The notes: generated by a model not told the origin, from the letters alone. 64,000 nucleotides of DNA from Dermanyssus gallinae (GCA_003439945.1 QVRM01006824.1:372001-436000); one strand, 5' to 3'; shown: positions 20,641 to 34,010, counted from the stretch's first letter. Program-made: numbers and translations.

Positions 20641-23040
20641 CGGAGAGAGGCTGATGATAAGGCTGATAAGTCACAATGAATAACTGTGATGTTGCAAGAA
20701 CCGAGCGCGGCTTGAGTGTAGTGTAGCGAGATAGGCTTGCAGTGCAGGCGTTGTTTGTGTGGGCCGCTCGGAAGGATAGAGGGACGCCGCTTTGAAGGTG
20801 CTTATGCCGCTCTTTGTTGGGCGTAAGGCGAGAGAGGGACATTCGGAAGGTAGGCGCCTTACTAGACACTACAAACCGCCATGACAGACAGCGACATCGG
20901 CTCCGCTCCGGACACTGAGCAGCGAGAAGAAGATCGAGGGGAGCTTACGCTGCTGGTGATAAGTATCGGGAGAGTGATTAAATACCAAGCGAGCGGGCGA
21001 TGGGAACGAATCTGAGGTGGCTTGTGGTAGTAGTGGTGGCCGCGGAAGAGAAGGCTCCGTTAGTACTGGCAACCTGTAGGGTGATAATAGATAAAGCCAC
21101 TTTTATCACACAATTCGTTTGTAAATCCAGCCAATATTTGCAGGGCGGGAAGGATTTGTGGCTTGTGCATGGATTAGTTATGGTGGGCTAGCGATTTGTG
21201 GGGATTGCGCTGCTAGGCTCGGTCACTTTTACCGAGCGATGACGGCCTAGAGGGAGGAGTTGGCAAATCGAATGAAGAGGAGTCATAGTGAACCATAGGT
21301 GGATGGTTCTGCCAAGACGTACGCGCATTGTTTCCGGCGGCTTTACTCATGTCGGTATAGCTATAGCTGGCATGGCAATAAAATGCCGCGTTTGTCCATT
21401 GCTTAGAAATAAGTATGATGCGTTTCTGTAGGTTAAGACGCTTTAGAAGATTAAGATGAAAGATTCCGAGGCGGTATTTATTCTTAATATGTGGAGACGA
21501 GAGGGGAACAACTCGTAGATGAACTGTGTCGAACAGGTGCACTCGCCACGTGACTTTGCCGCGTCGCCGGGGGACCACACAGTCGAATACAAAACGCAAC
21601 ATTCTTGCATTGTATAGGCTCGGAGAAGATTCCGAGAGCATTACGCAACGGCTAATTTGAAGATATTCGTTTCAGAGACAGCTATGGAATGAAAGTGTTT
21701 AGGACTCTTCTTCAATGCGTTCATTACCTCCTATGCAAAGATAATATTAATAAACGACACCTGAATGGTTTCTATGTTTTAGCTCTCCTCAGCGCTTCAA
21801 AGTTATACATATTTTATTAGCTCTTCGACTTTATAAAAATCCTTTTCGCTCGTAAGTGAGACAGTTGGTTTATGAATTTATAGATTTACCTTAAATTGCA
21901 TAGTCTAACCATTGCCATTGTTTCACAACATACTTTTGTGCATGAATTACCTTGCTGCACACTATACTACTACTATCAGAATAGAGCAGGCAAAATGTGC
22001 TAGGGCTAAGCGAAACTAAAACAACACGGAGTTAAAATTCTTCTCGTAGCAATCTGTTTAAGTAAGAAAGATACCGATGGGTATCTTTCCAACTGTTATG
22101 TAACTATTGATGAATTGCGCCGACCCTAGAAATATGTTTCAGTATAGTTTAATAGAAGCGCACATAGATGCACGTTTGCATCAACATGTATGTTTTTTAT
22201 GTTTTCACCGAGGCGGCTATCGCTCGTTTATCGGTGTCTAACGTGTCTGTTCGTGTTTTTCTTCTATTGTGAATTGGATTTAATATTTTTTTCTGTCCGT
22301 GAAAAATGTGTTCTAATTAATGTTCCCTGAGTCGCGGAGTGGAGAGTTTAGACAAGGAGGCCAATGACGAATATATATATATATATACATATATAGATTT
22401 CCATGTTTCTGTATTATAAGATTATTTGTTAGATAAATATTTTAACGCTATGTTATTTCTATATATTTAAACGCTTTTTATTGTAGTACTATTCAAAACG
22501 AATGCAGTCGTTTTGTGCAATACATGACTGGTAAAATGATAGCTAATACATCAGTATTAGCTATGCAGCATGATGATACGATTGGCAGAGAGGCAAACCC
22601 ACACTCGTGTTTGCTACTTGGAGCATAGATAGAGCGGACAGAAAACTCCCATAATTGGCTGCAGTAAAACACCTGGGTATACGCATGCTGGCGTAGTGAA
22701 GCATTGATAATATGGGACTGTCTGTTTAAGTTTGTATATAGTTTTGAAAGCTTATCAGACAAAGTCAATTGATATTTCAAGTTGCTTGATCAGTAAGCGT
22801 ATCTACGTATGGACACTGCGATGATAACACTGGCGATGCTGCTGATATCATCACAATAATTCATCACAATATGCATCTTCGTGGTAGTTGCCGCTGTAAC
22901 TGCTGTTATAGTCTTTCATGGATATTATGTCATCGTTTTGTGTGCGATTTGAGCGATACTAGCGGCTTCAACAATAGTGGAGGTAGCTGGACGTGACGCG
23001 GCTCAGTTGCTGCGTGGTTATCTATGTGCCCACGAAATTG
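20640..23040. other. No gene seen; (TA)n at about 22,372-22,396
   Basis: Moderately GC-rich to 21,650, then AT-rich. The 142-codon minus frame at 21,213-21,641 has ordinary composition but no domain I know. The rest is non-coding by eye. Confidence 0.45.
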
Positions 23041-23049
23041 CAATACTCC

Positions 23050-23720
23050 TTGATGTTTTTGGCGTTGTTGTTGTTGTTGTTGTTTCGTCTCTATCCTTCG
23101 ACTATCATTCGTATTAAATACGATTTTGTTTCTCGAGGTCGCCTGCTCTTTTCATCGTGTTCGGCTGTCGTATTGTAGATGAGATTGGTTGATGATGCCC
23201 CGTCGCCCAAACATGGCCATCTGGCGGCCGACGGTCACCAGCACGGCAGGCCAGAGCGGCGACGAAGATTATGAGGATGGCGACGACAACAACGACGATG
23301 GCCTGTCTGGTGTTCGTGGCCTTTGTCTCGTCTTGATTCTCCTCCTCCTCCTCCACGCATTGACCGTGGCGAAACATTGACCAACCGGCCAAATGACCCA
23401 CCGACTAAGAAACAAACGGACATCTTCGACCGACCGACCGACCAAACAAACAAATGCGCATTACGCCTTTGCCACACTTGCTAGTTCGTTTAGTCATTTG
23501 CCCACTGAGTCGACGAGTCAAGTATGCCGCCGCCACCAGCAGAAGCAGCAGCAGCACGTGTTCAGCCGCTCATCACCACCAGGGCCATCATCGTCGCTGT
23601 TGCTGAGACGCAGTAGAGAGAATTCGCGAATGAAGCGCGCTGCGCGCACCGAAGTCGTTCAGTACCAACCGAACGAAGATCAAGATCGTCACTGACTGTC
23701 TGAGACACACACACACATAC
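23050..23720. repeat. Simple-sequence island with GTT and tetranucleotide runs
   Basis: (GTT)n at about 23,062-23,085, CTC triplets near 23,338-23,352, GACC repeats near 23,430-23,445 and CAG triplets near 23,540-23,557. Low-complexity frames only. Confidence 0.7.
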
Positions 23721-23820
23721 ACGCATACTGTAGCTGTTGACGTTGTAGCAACCACCTACTACAATCACGGTAAACCCACGACGAAGCGTTGCGTGCGAAT
23801 CCACCTACTCACACACATAT

Positions 23821-23962
<142 letters not shown>

Positions 23963-24297
23963 TATCTCATATAATGGAAATATTGTACATATTAGAGGTG
24001 CTACTTTAACTGAACAAAACTATGTTGAGCCAAAAATGTCATAGTACATCCCTTATCTGATCGTGAACCTCAAGCCACTTCCCGGTGAAGTTCAAGGGAC
24101 AGGGCCCTGACGTGAAATTGAACTTGAAACTTTATCAAATATTGGTAAGCGTGCGTTTTAGCCTGTGAACGCAACCACACAGGCCAAGCTAAATAAGACA
24201 CGGTAATATTGATGCATGTCTAAAATAAAATAAGGTACAGATCAAATCATTAGCATACAATCACAACGTACCCCTCGCTCATCACGGAGTACACACA

Positions 24298-24300
24298 GGC

Positions 24301-24343
<43 letters not shown>
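24298..24343. repeat. (TA)n microsatellite
   Basis: About 20 TA units, one AA interruption near the start. Confidence 0.95.
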
Positions 24344-24346
<3 letters not shown>

Positions 24347-25427
24347 GTGTGGTCGTGAGGGTCTTGTTGCTTGTTGCGTTGTAGATGGTGAACGAGCCGT
24401 AACGCCGTAATGATTACGGATGGGTGGGACTACCGACTGTGGTCACGAACGAATTCTGGGCAAAACAATGCGTTTCGTCGCGTCGTCTCGCCCAGCCACC
24501 AGTGAAGAGGAACTGGGTAAGCGCCGCTAATAGCAACGCATGGCCCTTGCTGTTCTTGATGTTTGCCTAGCGGAGACTGCTATTATGGCAAGAATTGTAT
24601 CATGTATGAAATATCAAGACATTTTTAAAGATAAAATTAGAAACAATACCTGCGACTATGATTCAAACATATTATTATAATTATAACGTGCATTTTAGCA
24701 TTATCGTTATCCTGCTAATATACCTCATTGGTACAGAATAAGCATAACTATCTGATTAATCTCGTAGTCGTTATATTAGCCGTGGCGAGTCGATCCGCCA
24801 AATTGTTGTATGTAACAATTGGGCGTTTGTCTGACTGAGACCGACCAGCCGACCGACCGACCGACCGATCGGCAGACTGACGGACTGACGGACGGACGGA
24901 TCGCCAAAGTTAGATGAAGATGACTCGGAAGAAGACAACGAAAAAGCAGAAGAAGCCAAGCGGTCGGATCGCGCACGATGCCCATCGTCAGTTGACTCTC
25001 ATCTGCTTGCGTTTTTCTTGTTGTTGTTGCTGCTGTCTCTATGAATAATATCGACTTAGATTAGACGTTGTACCGCAACGCGGGTACAGCACGAGTAGTA
25101 TGCGTACAACCTTAAATAGCTCGGCAAGGATTTGCCTGAAGTGTAAGTGAATATGGTCCGTCATAACTGACCATGGCACGCTGAACTACTGAAACTGACT
25201 GAAAAATTGCCGATTCAGCCGGAAGTAGCGTAAGAATGCATTTGAACTGCATACGACATTAGGCGGGGCTTGGCGCGGCCCGATAGACTTACGTCGACAA
25301 CGTGAATGTCCGTGAAATGCGTCCCAAAACTATTTTGTCAAACTAACACGCAGAAAGTGACTGAATGTTTGATTCGGCTTTAGAGCTTTTTTGAAAAGCT
25401 GTTTATCCGGTTTGCACAAGTTCTTTA
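24344..25427. other. No gene seen; GACC/GACG tetranucleotide run near 24,840-24,902
   Basis: GACCGACC and GACGGAC-type repeats produce the alternating Val/Gly/Arg/Ser frames seen on the minus strand. The remainder is unique sequence without recognised features. Confidence 0.5.
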
Positions 25428-25429
25428 TC

Positions 25430-25486
<57 letters not shown>
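25428..25486. repeat. (TA)n microsatellite at the 5' junction of a LINE copy
   Basis: About 29 TA units end exactly where LINE coding sequence begins at 25,487. Confidence 0.95.
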
Positions 25487-25489
<3 letters not shown>

Positions 25490-26092
25490 TAGCTCCATTT
25501 GATATGAAAATAGCGCCAATTGCATCATACGGAATCCAGCTTGTATGGGCAAAACTAAGCTCGACTCAACTTGGTGCTCTCGATCGTGTAAAACCAGCTT
25601 ATTTGAAGCGGGTACTAGGTTTACATACGTCAGCATACAACCGCCTCACGTATTTGCTGTGCGATGCTCCACTATTCGTGGAACAGGTCAAAAACAGTTT
25701 GCGTTTCCAGACACCCCTGCATACAGCGAGTTCATACGGCGATATGAAGAGAAAATGGCAGAGATCGATCCACATTTTTATATGACAGATGCAATGGTTA
25801 AGTCAGAATGGAAGGGCACGAGCAGGACAAACAGGCACATGACCACCCGCTTTGCTGTGCACGGATTTCATCACCTTCTATGTCAGACGCTTGCCATGAA
25901 CCCTGTGACACATGTGTTTGTAAATATTGTTATGGTATATGCGTAAGATATCATGGCAGTGAGTGTAATGCAATCCCCTCTCTAACAAAGCTGGCACTGA
26001 ACGATTCTTAATATTAATATAATTACGAGACTGTAGTGATATCGATCGTACTATTGTATATTTTACTCAATCTGGTGTGTAAATAAATCATG
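25487..26092 (+). pseudogene. 5'-truncated LINE tail with Cys/His-rich C-terminal domain, copy at 25.5 kb
   Basis: Begins immediately after (TA)29 inside the post-RT region (IAPIASYGIQLVWAKLSSTQ, then LDRVKPAYLKRVLGL). This matches VPALMYGLDRVWDHL and YMKRVLCL of the 10.3-kb copy. A frameshift separates this from RHMTTRFAVHGFHHLLC, and another near 25,890 leads into CDTCVCKYCYGICVRYHGSEC, the same C-x-C-x2-C-x3-C-x3-H-x3-C tail. After the stop at 26,011 there is an ~80-base 3' region ending AATAAATCATG, directly against (TA)n from 26,093. It is opposite in orientation to the 8.5- and 10.3-kb copies. At least two frameshifts make it inactive. Confidence 0.85.
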
Positions 26093-26209
<117 letters not shown>

Positions 26210-26569
26210 GATTATCGAACGATAAAGCCAGCATAAAAAGCCACATGTTGATATTGACATAACAGCGCTCTAAGCAAAAATTCTGTTCACAAAATCGAAA
26301 ACCAAAACCACTCATGGGGCATGAGTAAAGCGCAATATTAGCAATATACAGGTAGTGGTCATCAGTACATGGCTTCAACTTGGTGCTCACAGATAAACTG
26401 CAGCACAAAAAGCCATATTCTTGTCCATTATTAAAGGTCTGCCTCTGTTTGGTTAGTCAATTAGCCACTAGACAGAAATAATGTACTACGAATAGCCTAA
26501 AAGTACAATTGCTTGGTTTAATGTGTCACATATACACCTTCAGACACAGTTCATTTTCTATGCTATATA
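26210..26569. other. No gene seen
   Basis: Unique AT-rich sequence between the TA tract and an R1-like remnant. Confidence 0.5.
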
Positions 26570-27480
26570 AATGTGTATATAGTCACCAACCGTTTGTACT
26601 ACGAAAAGAGCCTGTTTCCAGTAGATTGCAAGAATGCTCGCCTGGTGCCTATCCCAAAACCGGGGAGGAAACCATACTACGCCTTATCCTACAGGCCCAC
26701 CTACCTTCTCAACAGGATTGCCAGAACCGTAAGGTCGATACTCGAGGGCAGACTCAACGACGCAATGAAGGAAGAACAGGTTTCGCTCTCAGAGGACTAG
26801 TACGGGCTCCGTAAAGGGGGGTCAACGCTCCAAGCAGGCTCAGCAAGATACCCGCTTTTGCCGAGGAGAAACAGAGTAGCCCCAGCTTGTGATCTTTGCC
26901 CGAGTTGCAACGGCAGGGAGTACGCTATGATTGCGGGTGTACGACAAGACTTCGTGCTAGGACCTACGATGTGGAACCTAGCGTGCTATGATGAGCAGAT
27001 CCCGCGGGACTGAGATCGTTCCCTATGCCGACGACCTGGCGACTTAGTCACCGCAAGGGTCGCGGACCGAGCAGACGACATCTTGGAGGGCGTCAATCGG
27101 TGGATGATGTTCCACTACCTAATGCTAGCACCGGAAAAGAGCAAGGTGCTCTTGCTTGTTGGAAAAAAAGTGCGACCGGAAACTTGATATTCGTGTGGAC
27201 GGCTACATGATCCAGATAAACAAGCAGGCCATTTACAAAATACTCGTAACCAACCTATGCGTTGGCAATAGTGCATCTGATGAGCCTGCCTTAATTAGAC
27301 TTCAAAGAATTCTATGCAATTCAGACAATACAATTACATAAGCTGCTATCGCAAAATCGACGAGCATTTCCCATCAATGACAATACGTTGCGCGCGTTAC
27401 GCTCGCCCTGAAGACACCGGTGAGACCGATGACGTAGATCACACGTTTTTCACGTGTAGGGCTTTTGAGGGCGAACGATT
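26570..27480 (+). pseudogene. R1-like LINE remnant (RT and C-terminal zinc knuckle, decayed)
   Basis: The plus-strand frames match the intact R1-like copy at 49-51 kb in order: ARLVPIPKPGRKP and SYRPTYLLNRIARTV (RT, 26,630-26,750); YGLRKGGSTLQ after a stop at 26,798; VLGPTMWNLACYDEQI (about 26,955-27,000); YADDLAT (about 27,018-27,040); then a C-terminal DDVDHTFFTCRAF (about 27,430-27,470), the HxxxxC half of a CCHC knuckle. Several frameshifts and deletions separate the blocks. Segment 27,246-27,410 is duplicated at 28,880-29,045. Confidence 0.8.
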
Positions 27481-28869
27481 CGATTATGACTAGACGTACA
27501 GAGCAGTACGACAAGAGACCTACTCTCAGGAATTCTCACCTCGAAAAAGAGCTGGTATGCGGGCTTGAACTTAGTGGAGGTCCTTATGAAAACAAAGACC
27601 AAATTGACGGAAGAGAGGCGGCACCGCATGGAGTGTCGCCAGCAGACTGGAGACGGAAAGCCAGACCAGCGGCTCTCTTCATACAATGAAATCATACCAC
27701 AATTATCCCGTTCGTCGTTCTATCTGAACAGACCTCGCTCAAAATATGTATTGTATGTAAAATCACAGCCTAATTGCCGAGAACTTACACTACTTTCGAC
27801 AAGCATTATATATATATATATATATTCAATGCAATATAACATGTGTAAGATGCTACCTTAGAACCCGACGAAGCATATTTCTCAGAGGAGAACCTAGAGC
27901 TCGCCTTTGCTGTTTAAATACCTGCAGTCTCCAATAGTACATTTATTTAAATTGAGCATTATAAACACCAAGCTAAAAGTGTTGTCCTAAATTCAAATCT
28001 GCGGCTCCTTCTATGCTAAACTTTTTAAGTGTTGATTTTCTCTCAGCAGTTGAGTGCTCCGTTTTTTGGCCACTTAGTTGTAAATTTAACAAAACTGAAT
28101 TTGTAGTTCGATTTTAGTGTTACGCTGATACTGGTATTATATGTTTCCTTTAGGGCATAGTAATTAATTGTTATTGCAGGTGATGCTAATAGCCACGATA
28201 ATGGAGTGCTAAAAAACGTGTCGTGCTAATAGACTATGTTTCATATGATACTATGAGATGATGATTTTTTTAAATATTGATGATAGTAGAGAAATAGAGG
28301 AAACATAAATGAAGGAGTCTACAAAACCTAATTTTACGCTACTAACCTATAACCAGCAGTGATTAATACTAATTCGCAATAATGACGAGATCAAAATCAT
28401 AAGTTGCAATAATAACAGCAGTGCAAATAACATAACAGCATAAGCAGCATGCACAGCAATAAAAACTTAGCAAGAGCAACAACGCAAATCACACTAGGCT
28501 AGACGTGGTGGTGGTGGTAGTCAAAGGTGACAACGGAAGTAAGACTAAAGAGTGGTGCACCCACGCGTTAATCTAATCTCCGTGAATGTAATTTTGAAAT
28601 TGTTGTAATTACTGTTTGAGATAATGGTAGTGGCCACTGATGCTGATCAGCAATTTAAATTGGCTATTATATGGCTCTGGATGGATGAGTTCTAGCACGC
28701 ACTGTGATTTGACAAGTCTGAATTGTGATAGAACGGCAATGGTGCTGAAAGAACATAACTGATGTTTCTCTGACTGACGCTGCAGTTGGCATCGTGTCAG
28801 GAGGTGTACATCCGTGCAGTGGTCGCCCTGGCGACTTTGTCTCACAGGGTTTGACTATTGCCAACTCGT
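27481..28869. other. No gene seen
   Basis: AT-rich sequence between two R1-like remnants. Contains (TA)n of about eight units at 27,808-27,825 and CAA/AAT-rich stretches near 28,370-28,490. The first few hundred bases may be the degraded 3' region of the LINE above. Confidence 0.45.
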
Positions 28870-29080
28870 CACTTTCGTAACAACCTATGCGTCGGCAGTA
28901 GTGCACATGAGAAGCCTGCCTTAGTTAGTCTCTAAATAATAATACGCAATTCGGGCAATGCGATCACGAAGGCTGCTATCGCAAAATCGACGAGCTTCTC
29001 CCATCAATGACAATACGTTACGCGCGTTAGGCTCGCCCTGAAGATTGCGGCCGGAACGCCCATAGTGCGATCAGACCAAG
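28870..29080 (+). pseudogene. Second R1-like fragment, homologous to 27,246-27,420
   Basis: Runs such as GCTGCTATCGCAAAATCGAC and TCCCATCAATGACAATACGT are shared with the 27.3-kb element, with scattered substitutions. Only the region upstream of the C-terminal knuckle is present. It is either a separate 5'/3'-truncated insertion or a local duplication. Confidence 0.75.
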
Positions 29081-29899
29081 AGAGAGGCCGAGACGGCACC
29101 AGGGAAAACGACTGCCAAAGCTGTTGCCACGTGACTATTATATCGACATCGACGAAATATATATGGACGAAATAACGATAACGGCCATTTTGTCACTCCG
29201 CCAAGAAGCTAACTTTCTTGCTAGTTAGTAAGGTGGAAAACCTGCTTACACTAATCTAAAGCTGGGAAATTGTTTTGTCGATAAATAGCAGGACCATCAT
29301 TCTCAAATTTATTGCACTGACTTCTATGCTTGTTCCCTATAGCTCGACGTCAAAAGGAGTAACGACGTTTTTGATAGCTAAGAGGTAGGCGCAATTTGGC
29401 AGTCAAGTTGGAATAAAACATTCTTAAGGCATAACTGACCATCTGCCTAGGCGGTGTGACGCAGCGTGGTCAAATACCCAATTTGTCAACCAGACCTGCT
29501 CGGGAACAATGACTATATTTGAGGATCTTCCCGGGCGTTCGTATCTCAGGGTAGACGCATAGCATACCTAAACATACCTCATGCCTTTATTTAAAATGTG
29601 TTATGTAGCCAGCAGAATGAAGATACGGGCCTTCTAAGGTTATCTTGAACGCCGCCCTCCTCTATTAGCTGGGCGAGCGCTAAACCTTGCTACTCAAAAG
29701 TTTCGGCATGTGACGATGTCCTGAATGAATATAGTTCATTCTCGATAGGCGAATGCGAGTGAATAACTGTATATTTATTCACTGTATAATAACTTCAAGC
29801 AGCAAATTCGATTTGACAGGTCAAGCGCATGAATGGATACTTGACTTCAATGTGTCGTTCTCACGGGTCGGCCCGCTAGAATCTAAAAGTGTTTAGAAT
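29081..29899. other. No gene seen
   Basis: Unique AT-rich sequence without recognised features. Confidence 0.5.
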
Positions 29900-30960
29900 G
29901 TCTTCCGTTCGGCGTGGTCGTCGAGCGGCACTTCTGTTGCTCTAGTGTTGTCATTGATTGTTGCTCTCTGCTGTGCAACCACAACAGCCGCTGTTGCTGC
30001 TGCTGCGCTGCCGCCTTTTTTTTGCTTTCATCTTTGTCGCTGTTGTTTATTTTGTTTTGCCGTGTCTGGAATTACTTCCTGGCCCATCCGCCATTAAATG
30101 CGCGTCAATGGCGGAAAGTGAGTACTACACACTAAAAGAGCTGACTGACTGACTGACTGAATGAATACCTGCTGCTGCTGTTGCTGCTTCTGCTGTTGTA
30201 CACAGTTGTCGTTACAGCAGCCAATCATTGAGCCCGGCACTATTGGCATCGATAGGAGCGAGCGCGCATCAAAATGGGCACAAATCGCACCAGAAGGAGG
30301 TCAATAACAACAACAACATCAACGTCGTCAACAACAACAATATCAACATCGTCAACAACTGCTGCTGCTGCTGCAAAGAACGTTTGCACCTGCAGTTGCA
30401 CGGACAGCTCTTCCGTTCTGTCCGGGCCGCGGCTGCCCCGCTGTGGCAGCGTCGCTTCGTCTACTTCGGCCGCTTACGATCTACCAAGAAGTGTTTGAAG
30501 AAAGAAGAGGCAATTCCTTCTCCTCGATCCGCCGTCAACGGCTACGTCGAAATACCGTTACGGACGACGCCAACGCCGTCGCTGCCAGAGTTGTTTAGGA
30601 GCCAACTAGGCTAACGACGAAAACACGCCAATTGTGAACAACAACACCAACATTGGCAGATTCGGCGGCGAAACGCGGTGCACCGGAACTCAGCTTGATG
30701 GAACGCGGCCGACGCCAGCCGCCGCTGCTCCGCTCCGTTCTAAGTTTCCTGCTGACACGATAAATGGATATACGAGCAACTACAATAGTAACCGTAACCA
30801 AAAGGCACGTTATGGTTATGATGGTGATAATGATGATGGTGATGATTATTGGGGTATGACGAAGTCCTACAACTACTGCTGGTTGGTTCATCAGCACCGC
30901 CGATAGTGGCTGCTGCTGTTGCCGCCGACTAGATTTTATGCTCGGATTGCTCCATGTTAG
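29900..30960. repeat. Triplet-repeat island (CTG, CAA/AAC, GAT)
   Basis: CTG/GCT runs near 29,985-30,010 and 30,168-30,195, CTGA tetranucleotides near 30,140-30,163, AAC triplets near 30,303-30,360 and GAT triplets near 30,818-30,845. Overlapping frames (for example 30,228-30,614 plus, 128 codons) are Asn/Cys/Thr homopolymer-rich. There is no evidence of a gene. Confidence 0.7.
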
Positions 30961-31879
30961 TTTAATCGTTGTCGATTTCTGCCGACAAAAGACAACAGGC
31001 CTTCCTTACAAGACCTGTTCTTCGCAACAGCAGCAGGTTTGCACGTTCTGGCTTCGCTAAACGCATGTAAAACTGCCCCTCTTATTAACACTGCAGTAGG
31101 TAGGCCCGCAGCTTTACAAGTGACAAGCACTCATTAGGGGATTATTAATAGAACGAAAGGTGTTACCACGCTATATCTGGTATACACCAGTGAAATTATT
31201 GGATGTAACTTATTTTGCCTGCCATCGAAAAACCAAGAGCCTACTAAAGAAGAACGAATGTTCACCTTTATTGTCAACTCACTCTTTAATTGTCATATTT
31301 CAGCGTAGTAAACTATATCCCTGTCAATAAACCGCGTATATATAAATATAGTATCAAACAAGTAATTCGTATATATATATATATAGTATCAAACAAGTAA
31401 TTTGTATTACTACAGTTTGGTCAACGGCAAACCATTTGACGGGTATGAGAGTTAGCGGCAGGACTGCCCACATAGCTGGTATGTACACCAAGTTGAAATT
31501 TCAATAAACTTCTTCGTGTGCATATTTTCATGCAAAAGCCACGTACAGTGTGTTCAGCACTTATGTACCGAATTGCACAGTTCAAGCTAATTCAAACGCT
31601 AGACACAATTGCCTCAGTTGCGTATACCTATGCGTGAACTTCTAACATTTTATTCTTCCAAACGGAGATGTGGCCCCCAAACGCGGTTGACGAATAAGCC
31701 GACTTTACCTGCCGCTATTTGCAGCAGGTTAAATCGTCCCCTTAGGTACTTAACTAAGAACGAAGAGAATTCAAGTAGATATGCAAGCTCACCCCAGCTG
31801 GTGTGGTTTTATTTATCGACCAGGCATTAGTTCATGTGTAGTTCTCCTCCAGAACGCTGAATTGAGTCTGGTACAGAGC
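30961..31879. other. No gene seen; tandem duplication with (TA)n at about 31,338-31,410
   Basis: TATAGTATCAAACAAGTAAT followed by T(C/T)GTA occurs twice in tandem, separated by TA units. The rest is unique. Confidence 0.55.
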
Positions 31880-32080
31880 TTGCTTCTAGGTTTGCCATAG
31901 AACCCCTCGAAGTAATGCCAATGCAATTCCGGAGCTTAGAGGTATATCGGTTTTACTGAACTTGCGTGTTCCACAATTGCTGCTGCTGGATGCCAGTAGC
32001 GCATGCGCATTACGCGCCCTCATATCTTTGAGGTCTTTAAAGAAGTTTGCCTTGGTCAGATGGGGCCATATCACCTGAAT
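31880..32080 (-). pseudogene. Small LINE fragment (post-RT region)
   Basis: The minus-strand frame contains VIWPHLTKANF followed by KDLKDMRARNAHALL. This resembles VWDHLTRANFGLLE of the 10.3-kb LINE at the same place in the protein, and VWAKLSSTQLGALD of the 25.5-kb copy. The match is short and the downstream part has diverged, so this is a tentative call. Confidence 0.5.
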
Positions 32081-33599
32081 TCTTGAAATATTAAAAAATC
32101 AGACAAACTCGACTGGCATTGACCTTTTAAGAAACACTTCACTTTGGGCGATGAATCCTGCGTTGTGATGTTGCCAGCAATTTCTGCAGGTAGAACCGAC
32201 TGCAGGAGTATAATTCTAGATCATTAGCACATGTTCAGCTGTGGGTGTCGTTCCTGAATTGTCTCTGAGAAAATGCTATCAATACGCTTACTAATACTAG
32301 CAAGCAAAACAGACTGATATTATTGCCCTGCGTGCATGGGAACGCTCCCGTTCCCTGAAGCGTTCGCCTTATAGTGTTTGCCACAGCAATTTATGAATGT
32401 TCTTTGACTACATTTAATAGTACTTTGTCAAAAATAGGAGTTTGTCTTGTTCGAGTCTTGTTTTTCACTCATTCGGAGGGTGATGTATAATTAAAACCTC
32501 GCTCAAGAGAAAGCCGCAAGGCGCGGTTCCATATGTATGTATAAATATGTTGCCCCCCCCCCCCCCCCACAAAGTGATGACCACAAAGTTAGTTAGCTCC
32601 ATCCTTTTTAATGAACTATGGTGGAGACGAGCGCTGTTCTCAACAAAGGTCGTCTGCTATTGTTATGATCTTAAGTACGGCGAGTCAATTTTACTAAACG
32701 TACTCCGAAAAACAAGGGGCACCTACGAAAGCCCTTTTGCGAAACTGAGATTCTTCGCTATTTCGTTATTTCACATCGCGATCGACGGGCTTCAACTGTC
32801 TCGGCGGCGAAGATTTGTGCTGTTTACGGGCCTGGGACTGTGTGCGATGGTACCGCAGTGCCGTGGTTTGATCGTTCTCGTGGGGGATGTTTTGGATGTG
32901 ACAGATCAACCACGGGCGGATTGATCCTCCACGGTGGATACGGATAAAATGAGTGCTCTCCTTAATTGTTAAACACAATTGGCCTTCGACAAGGTCACAC
33001 ACCTGGTGCTCAGTTCACTCAAATCTAACTATTCGTGTGTACGTGAAATGTGGCGACGTGTGGGTGCTGCAAACTGTAAACATAGTCCACATGCTATGAA
33101 AACCATGATTTGCGTCTGGTGGGCTTGGAAAGTAGTGGGACACTTTAAGCTATATGTGTGAACGGCGTCGTATTTCGCCACGACGACGCCCACCTACGTA
33201 CATCTGTGGCGGCCTGCCGCAAATTTATGAATTTTCCGTGTGATGTTTTAGCCCACCCACCTTATCGCGTTCACCTTGTCCCGTCAGATTATTCTTTGTT
33301 TCGCTAAAATTCGAATCAAATGAGAATAGGAAATGTGGAAAGTTTTAGGGGTAACAAGAACCACTTGATCACTTTCTGCATCTAAAACGAGATACTTTGA
33401 TTTTGAAATTGTCCCTTTGAGAGAGTCTTAGACAAAAACGTACACGTGAGGCATACACGGTACACTGAAGTCGTACCGTGTACAAGAAAAACATTTCTGA
33501 ATTTGCCTTATGTAGTTAGACACAATTTTCTAAGGACCTTATATATATTTTTCTCCAGTCGTTTTTGAAAATGAATGAGGCCTAATACGTTTCAATAAA
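32081..33599. other. No gene seen; 16-base C run at 32,553-32,568
   Basis: Unique sequence. The 125-codon plus frame (32,547-32,924) starts in the poly-C tract and shows no domain. Confidence 0.45.
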
Positions 33600-34010
33600 A
33601 ATAGCGATAGCCGGGCTAAATTTAGTGGGTTTTAATTTGTTTCTTTGTTGGCCTAAAAAAAAGCATCCACCACCCATTGAAACAATATAAGGCTGTAGGT
33701 GCCGCGTACCACAGTGTCCGACCCACAAATGCTTTGTTTCGAAGCGGGAAGCTAAAGTCGAACTGGTCAGACGGGAGGTCGGGGGGTTTGGACGTATCCC
33801 ATGTCTTGCACCTTTGGTCTGATCCTGCATGTAACAGTCGCCACGTACAAACCAGGTACATAGTGCATAATACGTTCCTGTTACCTAGTATATTCAAACG
33901 TCGCCCCTCACGTGTAGTACTAGTTGTGTACCTGCCAGTCCTGCCTTCAGAGATGTAACAAGTATCATGCAATGGAATGCGTAGCGCTAAAGCCTAAAGT
34001 GTTGCACTAC
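33600..34010 (+). pseudogene. LINE tail fragment, copy at 33.7 kb, possibly with an inverted 5' piece
   Basis: On the plus strand FRSGKLKSNWSDGRSGGLDV, then HLWSDPACNSRHVQTRYIVH, matches the LINE spacer and RHVYTRYIVH block. After a frameshift and loss of the HHLVC part, CTCQSCLQRCNKYHAMEC restores the C-x-C-x2-C-x3-C-x3-H-x3-C pattern (about 33,930-33,985). On the opposite strand at 33,600-33,650, NKLKPTKFSPA resembles EKIKPTKFRPG of the 43-kb LINE. This may be a 5' inversion formed during reverse transcription, but the match is only about ten residues. Confidence 0.7.

Noticed and set aside
20211..20869. Pair of opposed 129-142 codon frames as genes
   Set aside because: They overlap on opposite strands in a GC-rich CT-repeat island and have no domain.
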